DNA of 55,278 bases from Elusimicrobiota bacterium (GTDB lineage: Bacteria; Elusimicrobiota; Elusimicrobia; 2-02-FULL-39-32). The position numbers were made by a program, and so were the translations under genes. Below the pieces are notes generated by a model. It did no database searches and was not told where the DNA came from. It saw nothing but the letters and a program-made list of their open reading frames with translations. The DNA lies in assembly GCA_016180425.1 (NCBI GenBank), contig JACPBF010000015.1, positions 1-55,278 on the forward strand, given 5' to 3'. Of the stretch, positions 33,188 through 41,481 are shown piece after piece. Positions within the stretch are counted from its first letter, which is position 1. Every line of letters starts with the position of its first letter.

Positions 33188-34396
33188 TTAATTTTTAATT
33201 TCAAAAGAAAGAATAATAGCTTCTGAAATTTCTTTCATAGTCTTTCGTTTATCCATGGAAGTTTTCCTCATTTCTCGAAAAGCATCTTCTTCTGTTAATT
33301 TTTTTTCTTTCATTAAAATTCCTTTAGCTTTTTCAATGAGTTTCCTTGCTTCCAGCTCCTCTTTTGTGGATAGGGCTTCTTGTGTCAGGCGGGTGTGTTC
33401 AATAGCGATTGCAGCTTGTTGGGCTACAGAGGTGAGCATTTTGGTTTCCATTTCTGTAAAGTGATGTGGTTTAGGCGTATAACAATTAAGCACTCCAATA
33501 CATTTATCTTTAATCAGCATGGGCACAGAAACCAAAGAACATAAACCTTCAGCTCGAGCTATTTCTGGATACTGGTACTCAGGTTCTTTATGAATGTCAT
33601 AGATCAGTATAGGCTTTCTTTCAAGCACAGCCCTACCAGAAAGGCTCTCTTTAATTTTTAAAGCTGGTTTAGTGCGATAATCTTCAGAGAGAGATTGAGT
33701 GGCCACGATCGCAAGTTCTTCGTTCTTGTCGTCCACTAACATTAAAGAGCATATTTTGAAACCTAAGGATTGCGCAGTAATCGAGACAATCAATCTCAAT
33801 ATCTCCTCTAAATAAGATTTTCCCGCAACTAATCGAGAAACTTGGGCCAGGGTCTCAATCTGTTTAGCCCAGGCTTTGGTTTGAGTATAAAGCCTGGCAT
33901 TTTCTATTGATCCAGCTACCTGTTTAGAGATGGTGGAGAGCAATTCAATTTCTGAGTCCTTATAATGGTGAGATTTTTTATTTTGTAAATTAATAACCCC
34001 AATCAGTTGGGATTTAAGCAATAGTGGAAGTGAGAGAAGCGATTCGAACTTATCTTCACTTAAAGAAGGAAAATGTTTGAATCTAGGATCTTCATAAGCT
34101 TTTTCGCCAATAGAGACAGGTTCTTTGTGTTCAGCTACCCAGCCTGTGATGCCTTCGCCCATTTTCATTTTTATCTTGCCAAGGGTTTCAGCATGAGGGT
34201 TATGGGCGCCAGAAAGCACAAGATATTCTTTTTGGTCATCATAAAGGAAAATTAAGCAGGAATCGCTGCCCAGAACATCTACGATCATTTTTGAGATCTT
34301 ATGCAGAAGCTCCGGCAGTTCAATGGTGCTAGAAAGGATGTTGGTTATTCTATGGAGTAAGTCTAACTCTTTCTTGGCAGAGAGAGATTTTATCAT
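33188..34396 (-). CDS. GAF-GAF-ANTAR RNA-binding antiterminator
   Basis: 402 aa. Two GAF sensor domains occupy about 10-165 (ILSSTIELPELLHKISKMIVDVLG ... VGVINLQNKK-like ending in LLSTISKQVAGSIENARLY) and about 185-335 (MKIKESLSGRAVLERKPILIYD, LCSLVSVPMLIKDKCIGVLNCY, MLTSVAQQAAIAIEH). The C-terminal 55 residues form an ANTAR domain: LEARKLIEKAKGILMKEKKLTEEDAFREMRKTSMDKRKTMKEISEAI, with the helix order and AKGILM signature. ANTAR proteins bind paired hairpins and prevent terminators from forming, commonly in nitrogen metabolism. The amt leader in this window has exactly such a site. The ligand of the GAF domains is unknown. The mRNA is predicted to be nearly leaderless. Confidence 0.93.
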   Translation of the reverse strand: MIKSLSAKKELDLLHRITNILSSTIELPELLHKISKMIVDVLGSDSCLIFLYDDQKEYLVLSGAHNPHAETLGKIKMKMGEGITGWVAEHKEPVSIGEKAYEDPRFKHFPSLSEDKFESLLSLPLLLKSQLIGVINLQNKKSHHYKDSEIELLSTISKQVAGSIENARLYTQTKAWAKQIETLAQVSRLVAGKSYLEEILRLIVSITAQSLGFKICSLMLVDDKNEELAIVATQSLSEDYRTKPALKIKESLSGRAVLERKPILIYDIHKEPEYQYPEIARAEGLCSLVSVPMLIKDKCIGVLNCYTPKPHHFTEMETKMLTSVAQQAAIAIEHTRLTQEALSTKEELEARKLIEKAKGILMKEKKLTEEDAFREMRKTSMDKRKTMKEISEAIILSFEIKN

Positions 34397-34407
34397 TGAG
34401 GATAAGT

Positions 34408-34413
34408 ATTATA
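34408..34413 (-). promoter_or_regulatory. -10 box of the GAF-ANTAR gene
   Basis: Minus-strand TATAAT at 34408-34413 lies 11 nt before the ATG. No -35 match is visible; an inverted repeat TATAG/CTATA around 34423-34438 is placed where an activator could bind. Confidence 0.5.
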
Positions 34414-34479
34414 ACGCTTTTTTATAGAGAATACTATAGTGAGCTCTACATTGAATAAATTTACCTCTGACATAACATC

Positions 34480-34508
34480 TTGACATACACATTATTTATG
34501 TGTATAAT
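34480..34508 (+). promoter_or_regulatory. Consensus promoter and operator of TA pair 2
   Basis: -35 TTGACA (34480-34485), 17-nt spacer, -10 TATAAT (34503-34508). A perfect palindrome ATACACAT-TATTT-ATGTGTAT (34485-34505) fills the spacer and overlaps both boxes, an ideal operator for the RHH antitoxin. The ATG at 34515 falls at about the transcription start itself. Confidence 0.88.
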
Positions 34509-34514
34509 TTAATC

Positions 34515-34763
34515 ATGTTAAATATTAATACTACGAATCACAAGAGAGTAAATGTCACGTTGCCGCCGCAAACTCTAAAACTCATTGACAAGGTCACAGA
34601 AAAAGGCGATAGAAGCCGTCTTATTGATGAAGCAGTACGTTTCTATGTAAAAGAAATAGGCTACTCTAATCTAAGAAAGCGGATTCGAGAAGGAGCATTA
34701 ATGCGATCCTCTCGCGATCTTGAATTAGCGGAAGAATGGTTTGCGTTGGACAATGAGGCATGA
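34515..34763 (+). CDS. Ribbon-helix-helix antitoxin (TA pair 2)
   Basis: 82 aa from the ATG at 34515 (MLNINTTNHK). An in-frame TTG-type or ATG start at 34500 lies within the promoter spacer and is rejected. The RHH part reads KRVNVTLPPQTLKLIDKVTEKGDRSRLIDEAVRFYV, with the strand VNVTLP and the turn GDRSRLIDEA. The C-terminal half is the acidic toxin-binding tail (RDLELAEEWFALDNE). The stop overlaps the toxin ATG by four bases (ATGA). Sequence is unlike antitoxin 1, so this pair is not a recent duplicate. Confidence 0.9.
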   Translation: MLNINTTNHKRVNVTLPPQTLKLIDKVTEKGDRSRLIDEAVRFYVKEIGYSNLRKRIREGALMRSSRDLELAEEWFALDNEA

Positions 34764-35131
34764 CTCACGAATCTCATTCAATTACTCCCAAAAGAGGGGA
34801 AGTCTATTTTGTTAATTTCGATCCCACCATTGGATCAGAAATAAGGAAAACACGGCCTGCCCTCATTCTTCAAAATGATTTAGCTAATCGCTATAGCCCG
34901 ATTACAATCGTTGCTGCAATTACCTCCCGGTTTGATAAAAATCTTTATCCAACTGAAGTTCATATAAGTTCAGCTGAAGGTGGTTTAAATAAAGATTCTG
35001 TAGTTTTATTGAATCAGGTTCGTACCATAGACAAACAGAGACTTGTGCGAAAATTGGGGAACATACATTCTCAAACCCTTAAGCGAGTAGATAAGGCATT
35101 AAAAATAAGTTTCGGACTAGTAAATATTTAA
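34760..35131 (+). CDS. MazF/PemK-family toxin (TA pair 2)
   Basis: 123 aa. It has KRGEVYFVNFDPTIGSEIRKTRPALILQND (the MazF beta-barrel with the conserved Arg-Pro), ITIVAAITSRFDK, GGLNKDSVVLLNQVRTIDKQRLVRKLG and a C-terminal helix. Expected to be an mRNA-cleaving endoribonuclease neutralised by the preceding antitoxin. It ends 5 nt from the nadE stop on the opposite strand, so transcripts of the two will overlap unless terminated. Confidence 0.93.
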   Translation: MTHESHSITPKRGEVYFVNFDPTIGSEIRKTRPALILQNDLANRYSPITIVAAITSRFDKNLYPTEVHISSAEGGLNKDSVVLLNQVRTIDKQRLVRKLGNIHSQTLKRVDKALKISFGLVNI

Positions 35132-35136
35132 AATAG

Positions 35137-36777
35137 TTAAAATTCAGAGAAGCGGTTGGTCATGGGCATTCTGCGGTCTTTGCCAAAAGATTTTGGAGTA
35201 ATTTTAATGCCAGGAGGAGATTGTCTTCTTTTATATTCATTTGAATCAATTAACTTGATAACTCTGGAAACTGTACCACTATCAAATCCTTTTCTTAGAA
35301 GTTCATTATATCCTTGATCTTCTTCTACATAATATTGGATCAGTTGGTCTAATAAATCATAAGGTGGAAGAGAATCCTGATCTTTTTGAATGGGTTTAAG
35401 TTCAGCGGTTGGAGCTCGTTTAATGGTTGTTACAGGGATTATTTCATCACCTGATTTTTCATTGATAAAATGCGCCAGCTTATAGACTAAAGTTTTAGGC
35501 ACATCTTTTAAAACAGCAAACCCTCCTGCGGTATCTCCATAAAGTGTGCAGTAACCTACAGAAATTTCAGATTTATTCCCTGTGGTTAGCACTAAAGAAC
35601 CAAATTTGTTGGACAGAGCCATAAGAATTGTGCCGCGAATCCTGGACTGAAGATTTTCTTCAGTAATGTCAGGCTTTAACTCTTTAAAATGAGGAGCTAA
35701 AGTTTCTAAATAGGTTTTAAAAAGGGTTTCTATTTGTATTTCCATAAATGTTATTTTTAAATTTTCAGCTATTTTTTTAGCGTCGCCCAAAGTTTCATTA
35801 GAGGAATAACGGCTGGGCATGGTCACCCCAATCACTTTCTCCTTGCCTAAAGCTTCTTTTGCAATGACTGCGGTTAGCGCGGAATCTATCCCTCCGGAAA
35901 GCCCAATTAAGACTGATTGAAAATGATTTTTTTCCACATAGTCTTTTGTGCCTAGAACCAGAGCTTTATAAATTTCCTCTATCTTTTGACCCAGGTCTTC
36001 CCTGTTTTTTTCAATTTGTATAAAGGATGGTTCTGATTTTTTGGAGGGTTCAACTTCCACAATTTTTATATCTTCCTCAAATGACTTGGCTAGGGCAATA
36101 AGATTTCCTTTATGGTCAAGTGCCATGCTTCTTCCATCAAAAATAAGTTCATCCTGTCCGCCAACTAAATTTACATAAATCAAAGGGCATTTACTTTCTT
36201 TCACTCTTTTTTTTAAGAGGTCCAAACGAAGTTTAAATTTTTCCGCAAAAAATGGAGAGGAAGATATGTTGATCAATATTTTTGCCCCTAGCTTAGATTG
36301 TTTTAGACAAATGCTAGGCTGCTGAGCGACCCAAATATCCTCGCAGATAGAGATTCCCATGGAAACATTTAAAATTTTAAAGATTTTTGTTTTTTGACCT
36401 GGCTCAAAATACCTTTTTTCATCAAAAACCCCATAGTTGGGAAGAGCCTGTTTAGAATAAAGTTCCAATATTTTTGATGAGCCTAGAAGAGCGGCAGAAT
36501 TATAGAGTTTGCCTTTTTCTTTATTCACAAACCCTACAATGGCGAAAGAATTTCTAATTTGAGAGGCAAGCTCTTTAAGGCAATCTATATTTTTTTGAAT
36601 AAAACTTTTCCTTAATAGTAGATCTTCAGCAGGATATCCAGGAAGAGCGCACTCAGGGAATATGGTGAGATCAGCGCTAAAGTCAGAGATAGCTCTATGG
36701 TGGAATTCCAGAATTTTTTTAGCATTTCCTTCAATGTCCCCAACGGTTGAGTTAATTTGACAGAGCGCTATTTTCAT
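35137..36777 (-). CDS. nadE: Glutamine-dependent NAD+ synthetase
   Basis: 546 aa, the two-domain form. Residues 1-250 are a nitrilase-type glutaminase with the Glu-Lys-Cys triad visible as FPECALPGYP, GFVNKEKGKLYNSA and ISICEDIWVA. Residues about 270-546 are the ammonia-dependent synthetase with the pyrophosphate loop VLIGLSGGIDSALTAVIAKEAL, TTGNKSEISVGYCTLYGDTAGG and the C-terminal RRMPMTNRF. It amidates nicotinate adenine dinucleotide to NAD. Its ATG overlaps the murG stop (ATGA), so it is the last gene of the dcw transcript, an unusual location. Confidence 0.96.
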   Translation of the reverse strand: MKIALCQINSTVGDIEGNAKKILEFHHRAISDFSADLTIFPECALPGYPAEDLLLRKSFIQKNIDCLKELASQIRNSFAIVGFVNKEKGKLYNSAALLGSSKILELYSKQALPNYGVFDEKRYFEPGQKTKIFKILNVSMGISICEDIWVAQQPSICLKQSKLGAKILINISSSPFFAEKFKLRLDLLKKRVKESKCPLIYVNLVGGQDELIFDGRSMALDHKGNLIALAKSFEEDIKIVEVEPSKKSEPSFIQIEKNREDLGQKIEEIYKALVLGTKDYVEKNHFQSVLIGLSGGIDSALTAVIAKEALGKEKVIGVTMPSRYSSNETLGDAKKIAENLKITFMEIQIETLFKTYLETLAPHFKELKPDITEENLQSRIRGTILMALSNKFGSLVLTTGNKSEISVGYCTLYGDTAGGFAVLKDVPKTLVYKLAHFINEKSGDEIIPVTTIKRAPTAELKPIQKDQDSLPPYDLLDQLIQYYVEEDQGYNELLRKGFDSGTVSRVIKLIDSNEYKRRQSPPGIKITPKSFGKDRRMPMTNRFSEF

Positions 36778-37895
36778 ATTGAATTTATTATATCCGTTAT
36801 AGCATCAGCAAATCTAATCGCGGCATTTTGCGGGGAAATAGTAATTTTTTTGTATGCTTCCTTCATTTTCATTCTTTTTTCCTTTGATTCTACCATTTCA
36901 ATGATTGCAGCGTAGAGTTCCTGAGAAAAAGATGGGCTTTCAAGGATAACCTTGGCTGCGCCTAAATTTTGCAGGATTTCCCCATTTTTAGCCTGATGAT
37001 TTTTTGCGGCAAATGGGTATGGAATGAGGATCGCAGGTGTTTGGGTTTGAATGAGTTCTGCAATAGTAGAGGCTCCAGATCGGGCAATGCAAAAATCTGC
37101 GCATTGATAAAGTTGCGCCATTTCAGTAGAAAAGTTTTGAATCAGAGCTGGAATTTGAAAATGACTGTATTTTTCTTTTAATTTGGATGTTTCTTCATCC
37201 CTGCCAGATAGATGAATAAATTGGATTTTTTCTTTTAGGAGTTTAAGTTGAGGCAAGATTTCTATTAGACAAGCATTAATCGTTTTTGCTCCCAGGCTTC
37301 CCCCAAAAACTAGAATGGTGATTTTTTCAGAAGATAAGAGGAGTGATTTTAAAAATAAATTTTTAGTAGATTCAGTAATTTTTTCAAAAAATTCCTGACG
37401 AATGAGATTCCCTGTATAAAATGATTTTCCTGGAAAATATTTTTCTGTTTCAATAAAACTAATCGCTATCTTTTTGGCAAGAGGAGCGCAAAATCTGTTA
37501 GCCAATCCAGGAATTAAGTTCTGTTCATGCAGAAGGATGGGAATTCCTTTTATAAAAGCAGCAGTGACCAAAGGCACACTGGTATAGGCTCCAAAGCCAA
37601 TCGCCCCATTGGCTTTAAATTGAGAACAAATTCCTATTCCTTGAAAAAAAGCAATAAAATTTAAAAATAAATTTTTAAAACTATTATTAAGATTTTGACC
37701 TAAAAAAGGGGAGGCGAGCGTTTCTAAAAAATTAAATCCCTCTTTAAGTAGAATTTGTCTGCTTGGATCATCTTTACGAATTGTAAAAAGTATGTTATAG
37801 CCTCTTTTTTGAAGTTCTTTGGCTAAAACGATCGCAGGAATTAGATGCCCTCCTGTTCCTCCGGAAGCGATGATGATTTTATTCTTTTCTGGCAT
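36774..37895 (-). CDS. murG: N-acetylglucosaminyltransferase MurG
   Basis: 373 aa. MurG adds GlcNAc to lipid I at the inner face of the membrane, making lipid II. The GT-B glycine-rich loops are present: IIIASGGTGGHLIPAIVLAKEL, ITILVFGGSLGAKTINACL, and the UDP-binding CIARSGASTIAELIQTQTPAILIPYP with QNLGAAKVI. A membrane-associating hydrophobic patch occurs near LLHEQNLIPGLANRF. It overlaps ftsW by 17 nt at its start and nadE by 4 nt at its end. Confidence 0.96.
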   Translation of the reverse strand: MPEKNKIIIASGGTGGHLIPAIVLAKELQKRGYNILFTIRKDDPSRQILLKEGFNFLETLASPFLGQNLNNSFKNLFLNFIAFFQGIGICSQFKANGAIGFGAYTSVPLVTAAFIKGIPILLHEQNLIPGLANRFCAPLAKKIAISFIETEKYFPGKSFYTGNLIRQEFFEKITESTKNLFLKSLLLSSEKITILVFGGSLGAKTINACLIEILPQLKLLKEKIQFIHLSGRDEETSKLKEKYSHFQIPALIQNFSTEMAQLYQCADFCIARSGASTIAELIQTQTPAILIPYPFAAKNHQAKNGEILQNLGAAKVILESPSFSQELYAAIIEMVESKEKRMKMKEAYKKITISPQNAAIRFADAITDIINSI

Positions 37896-38973
37896 AGCGG
37901 GAGATATTTGAGAGAATTCCTAAACTGATTAAAGTGATTACTAAGGAAGAACCACCAAAAGAAATAAGGGGAAGAGGCAGTCCCTTGGTAGGAATGCAGC
38001 CAGAAACTGCTCCAATATTGAAGAGCGCTTGTAAAACAATAATTAATGTAATCCCAGAAGCAAGTAAAGAGCTAAACATATTTTTTGTTCTTGTGGCGAT
38101 GCGAAAGCCCATCCAACCCAAAAGCCCATAAAGTACAAGCAGACTCAATGATCCCAGCAGCCCTAATTCTTCAGCTAGAATAGGAAATATAAAATCTGTG
38201 TGGGGCTCTGGAAGATATAGTAATTTTGAATGGGATTGGCCTAAGCCCACCCCTTTAAGTCCACCTGAACCTAAAGCTAAAAGTGATTGCACCAGTTGAT
38301 AGCCGCTTCCTTGAGGGTCTTCCCAAGGGTGTAAAAAAGAAAGGATTCTTTTCCTTCTATAAGGCTCTGCCCAGGCTGCAAGGCTTATGAGCGGCAATAA
38401 AAGCATTCCTAAGGAGAGGATTTGCTTTAATTTTGCGCCCCCAATAAAACTGATCACAATGCAGGTAAAACCAATTAAAACAGGTGTTCCTAAATCTGGC
38501 TGCAAAAATATCATGCCGCAGAAAAAACCAATGACCAGCAAGAGAGGCAGAAGCCCTTTGGAAAAGCTTTCAATTTTGCTTCTTTTTTTATCGCAATAAT
38601 ATGCGACGAAAATAATTAATGAAAGTTTAGTAATTTCTGAAGGCTGAAAACCAAGCCCAAGAAACCTAAGCCATCTTTTGGCCCCACCCACCTCCCTGCC
38701 CCAAATGAGCACTAGAATTAATAGAATGATATTTAGAACTAATAAAGGCCTAACCATGGATTTTAATTTTCGATGATCGTAATTTATAAAAAATAAAGCA
38801 AGCGCAATTCCAATCACAATCCAAAGAAACTGTTTCCAAAGAAAATAGGTTGAGCTGCCATACCGCTCTAAAGCAAAAATAGCGCTGGAGGAATAGTTGG
38901 CAACTAATCCTAAGCCCAAGAGGGCAAGAATGATGCTTAAGAGAATTGGATCCGGCGGATAACGCGTTTTCAT
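37879..38973 (-). CDS. ftsW: Septal peptidoglycan polymerase FtsW
   Basis: 364 aa, about ten membrane helices, a SEDS-family glycosyltransferase that polymerises lipid II with its partner FtsI. Family signatures include LSIILALLGLGLVANYSSSAIFA, KRWLRFLGLGFQPSEITKLSLI (with the PSE motif), FLQPDLGTP (catalytic Asp region), GGLKGVGLGQSHSKLLYLPEPHTDFIFPILAEELG and GCIPTKGLPLPLISFGGSSL. Position between murD and murG supports FtsW rather than RodA. Confidence 0.95.
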   Translation of the reverse strand: MKTRYPPDPILLSIILALLGLGLVANYSSSAIFALERYGSSTYFLWKQFLWIVIGIALALFFINYDHRKLKSMVRPLLVLNIILLILVLIWGREVGGAKRWLRFLGLGFQPSEITKLSLIIFVAYYCDKKRSKIESFSKGLLPLLLVIGFFCGMIFLQPDLGTPVLIGFTCIVISFIGGAKLKQILSLGMLLLPLISLAAWAEPYRRKRILSFLHPWEDPQGSGYQLVQSLLALGSGGLKGVGLGQSHSKLLYLPEPHTDFIFPILAEELGLLGSLSLLVLYGLLGWMGFRIATRTKNMFSSLLASGITLIIVLQALFNIGAVSGCIPTKGLPLPLISFGGSSLVITLISLGILSNISRYARKE

Positions 38974-40373
38974 TTTAAACTTTTAACAATCGCTTTAAAT
39001 TGATCGCCTCTATCTTCAAAATTTTTAAATTGGTCAAAGGAAGCGCAGGCTGGAGAGAGTAAGACTGTTTCTCCTTTTTGAGCCAGCTCAACTGTTTTTT
39101 TTATTGCGTTTTGCAAGGTTTTAGAAAAAAATATTTTGCAGAGCCCTTTTAACTCTGAATTTATTTTGCGGGCAGCTTCTCCAATCAATAAGATTCCCCT
39201 TACCATTTTTTTTTCTTGAATTATTTTTTTTAAAGGCAAATAAGATCCGCCTTTATCTTCTCCTCCTAAAATAAGCCAGAGCGGGGAATCAAGAGCCTCC
39301 AATGCTTTTAAAGTAGAATCTACATTAGTTGCTTTTGAATCATTTAGGAAAGAGATGCCTTTAAAGACCCTTACTTTTTCAAGGCGATGGGCAACGCCTT
39401 GAAAATTTTGCAAAGAGCGCTCAATCGCCTTTGGCTTAATTTTTAAACCAAGGCTCAAGGCAATGGCTGCGCACGCATTTGCACTATTGTGCAGTCCATG
39501 TAGATATTTTGGCCCATTGAATGAAAGAATCTGGCTGCTTTGCTTAAGCTTCGCAATAATTTTTTTTTTCTCCTTGTCCCAATAAACGCCGTGTTTTAAA
39601 ACTGTCTCTGTGGAAAACCAAATTTCTTCCCCTTTTACTTTTCTTGCCATTTTTTTGCACCAAGGGTCATCCCAATTTAGAACAGAAATATCTGATGGAT
39701 CTTGATTTAAAAAAATTCGTTCCTTAACTTTTGCGTAACCCTGCATAGTCTTATGACGATGGAGATGGTCATTGGTTAAATTTAAGACGCAGGCAGCCTG
39801 AAAGTGGAATTTGTTTAGGGCTTCAAGTTGATAGGATGAAACTTCTAAAATCACAGTGTCTATTTTTTTCTGACTTTTAACAAACAGAGTAAGAGGTTGA
39901 CCAATATTGCCGGCTAAGATAACTTTTTTACCCGCATTTTTAAAAATATTTGCCAATAAAGAAACAGTCGTAGTTTTTCCATTGGTTCCTGTGATACTAG
40001 CGATTGTTTTAACTTTAAGGAGGCGCAGCCCTAATTCTAGTTCATTCCAAACAGGAATGCCGCATCTTCTTGCTCTTTGAAGGATCGGAAGATCTAGAGG
40101 GATACCAGGAGAAATAACTATCAGGTCATTTTTAAGAATGTGATCTGAATGAGATCCAAATTCACAATTAATTTTTTTATTTTTAAATCTTTTTTTTAAG
40201 CCAGGATCATCTTTTAATTCGCTTAGGAAAACATTTGCTTTATATTTTATGAGGAGGTTTAGCGCTGCAAATCCGGATTTGCCTAACCCTAAAACAGCAA
40301 CATTTTTAAATTTTAGAGATGCTTTTAGTTTCTCACCTTCTAAATTTTGTAATGATTCATGCTTTTTTTGCAT
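38970..40373 (-). CDS. murD: UDP-N-acetylmuramoylalanine-D-glutamate ligase
   Basis: 467 aa. MurD adds D-Glu to UDP-MurNAc-L-Ala in the cytoplasm. The N-terminal nucleotide-sugar domain starts NVAVLGLGKSGFAALNLL; the ATP site is SITGTNGKTTTVSLL; NLTNDHLHRHKTMQGYAKVK holds a metal-binding Asp-His pair; FLNDSKATNVDSTLKALEAL and LSPACASFDQFKNFEDRGDQF are standard MurD motifs. The first 18 residues (MQKKHESLQN...) are a non-conserved extension; start choice is uncertain. The stop overlaps the ftsW ATG by 4 nt. Confidence 0.95.
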   Translation of the reverse strand: MQKKHESLQNLEGEKLKASLKFKNVAVLGLGKSGFAALNLLIKYKANVFLSELKDDPGLKKRFKNKKINCEFGSHSDHILKNDLIVISPGIPLDLPILQRARRCGIPVWNELELGLRLLKVKTIASITGTNGKTTTVSLLANIFKNAGKKVILAGNIGQPLTLFVKSQKKIDTVILEVSSYQLEALNKFHFQAACVLNLTNDHLHRHKTMQGYAKVKERIFLNQDPSDISVLNWDDPWCKKMARKVKGEEIWFSTETVLKHGVYWDKEKKKIIAKLKQSSQILSFNGPKYLHGLHNSANACAAIALSLGLKIKPKAIERSLQNFQGVAHRLEKVRVFKGISFLNDSKATNVDSTLKALEALDSPLWLILGGEDKGGSYLPLKKIIQEKKMVRGILLIGEAARKINSELKGLCKIFFSKTLQNAIKKTVELAQKGETVLLSPACASFDQFKNFEDRGDQFKAIVKSLK

Positions 40374-40383
40374 GAGATAAAAT

Positions 40384-41472
40384 TTACCGAATCTTTAAAG
40401 AAGCAAGAGCGATCAATGAGAGAACAATCGCAACAATTAAAAATCTAGCTGTTACTTTCGGCTCTTGCCAACCAAGTAATTCAAAATGATGGTGTAGAGG
40501 AGCCATTTTAAATATTCTTTTGCCTCTTGCTCTAAAAGAATAGACTTGCAGCAAGACTGAAAGCGCTTCGCTTACAAAAAGACCGCCTACAACTATTAAA
40601 ATAAGTTCTTGTTTTATGGACACAGCAGTTATCCCCAGCACCCCTCCTAAAAAAAGAGAACCGGTATCTCCCATAAAAATCTCCGCAGGATAACAGTTAT
40701 ACCATAAGAAACCAAGCCCTGCTCCAATGACTGCGGCTAAAAAAACTGTAAGCTCTCCAGCGCCTGGAACAGGGATAATTCCAAGATACTGAGAGAATTT
40801 TGAATGTCCCGCTAGATAAGCAAATAGGGCATAGGTTAAGGAAGAGATGATGAGGGATCCAATTGCAAGGCCGTCTAAACCATCTGTGAGATTGACTGCA
40901 TTGGAAGATCCAACAATGATCATCACTGAAAAAAAGATAATCCAGATTCCTAAATTAATAAAGTAGCTTTTAAAATAGGGCACGTTTATTTTAGTCGCAT
41001 AATCGTGATTAGGAGGAAAGTAAAAAAAATAAGCGGAAATGATTATGGCTAAAAAAAGCTGGGCGCTTATTTTTATGAGCGGGCTCAATCCCTTGGGATA
41101 ATGAAGCGAATCTTTCCATTTTAGAAAATCATCCAAAAATCCCAACAACCCTAAATATCCTGCGCTCATCAAGCTTAAAATAATAAAACGGTTGTCCAGC
41201 TTGGCCCACAAGAGAGTAGAACCGAGGGTTGTGGAAAGTAGAAGAATTCCCCCCATGCTTGGGGTTCCTGATTTTACTTGATGCGTGGGCGGGCCGTCAT
41301 TCCGAATAGGCTGGGACATTTTTGCCTTGCGCAGGCAGGCGATGAATTTTGGGGCTAAGAACCAAGTGAATATCATAGAAGTTAAAATAGCCCCTCCTGC
41401 CCTAAAAGTAATGTAGGTCAGAAGATTAAGAGGCGAGAAAGTATCTTTAAAATGGCTTAAGAAATAAAGCAT
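40384..41472 (-). CDS. mraY: Phospho-N-acetylmuramoyl-pentapeptide transferase
   Basis: 362 aa, ten membrane helices. MraY moves phospho-MurNAc-pentapeptide to undecaprenyl phosphate, forming lipid I. Motifs are MSQPIRNDGPPTHQVKSGTPSMGGILLL, LGFLDDFLKWK (the Asp-Asp pair), VGSSNAVNLTDGLDGLAIG, AEIFMGDTGSLFLGGVLG, and MAPLHHHFELLGWQEPKVTARF with the triple His. The membrane topology and length are those of the family. Confidence 0.97.
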   Translation of the reverse strand: MLYFLSHFKDTFSPLNLLTYITFRAGGAILTSMIFTWFLAPKFIACLRKAKMSQPIRNDGPPTHQVKSGTPSMGGILLLSTTLGSTLLWAKLDNRFIILSLMSAGYLGLLGFLDDFLKWKDSLHYPKGLSPLIKISAQLFLAIIISAYFFYFPPNHDYATKINVPYFKSYFINLGIWIIFFSVMIIVGSSNAVNLTDGLDGLAIGSLIISSLTYALFAYLAGHSKFSQYLGIIPVPGAGELTVFLAAVIGAGLGFLWYNCYPAEIFMGDTGSLFLGGVLGITAVSIKQELILIVVGGLFVSEALSVLLQVYSFRARGKRIFKMAPLHHHFELLGWQEPKVTARFLIVAIVLSLIALASLKIR

Positions 41473-41481
41473 GAACTTTTT

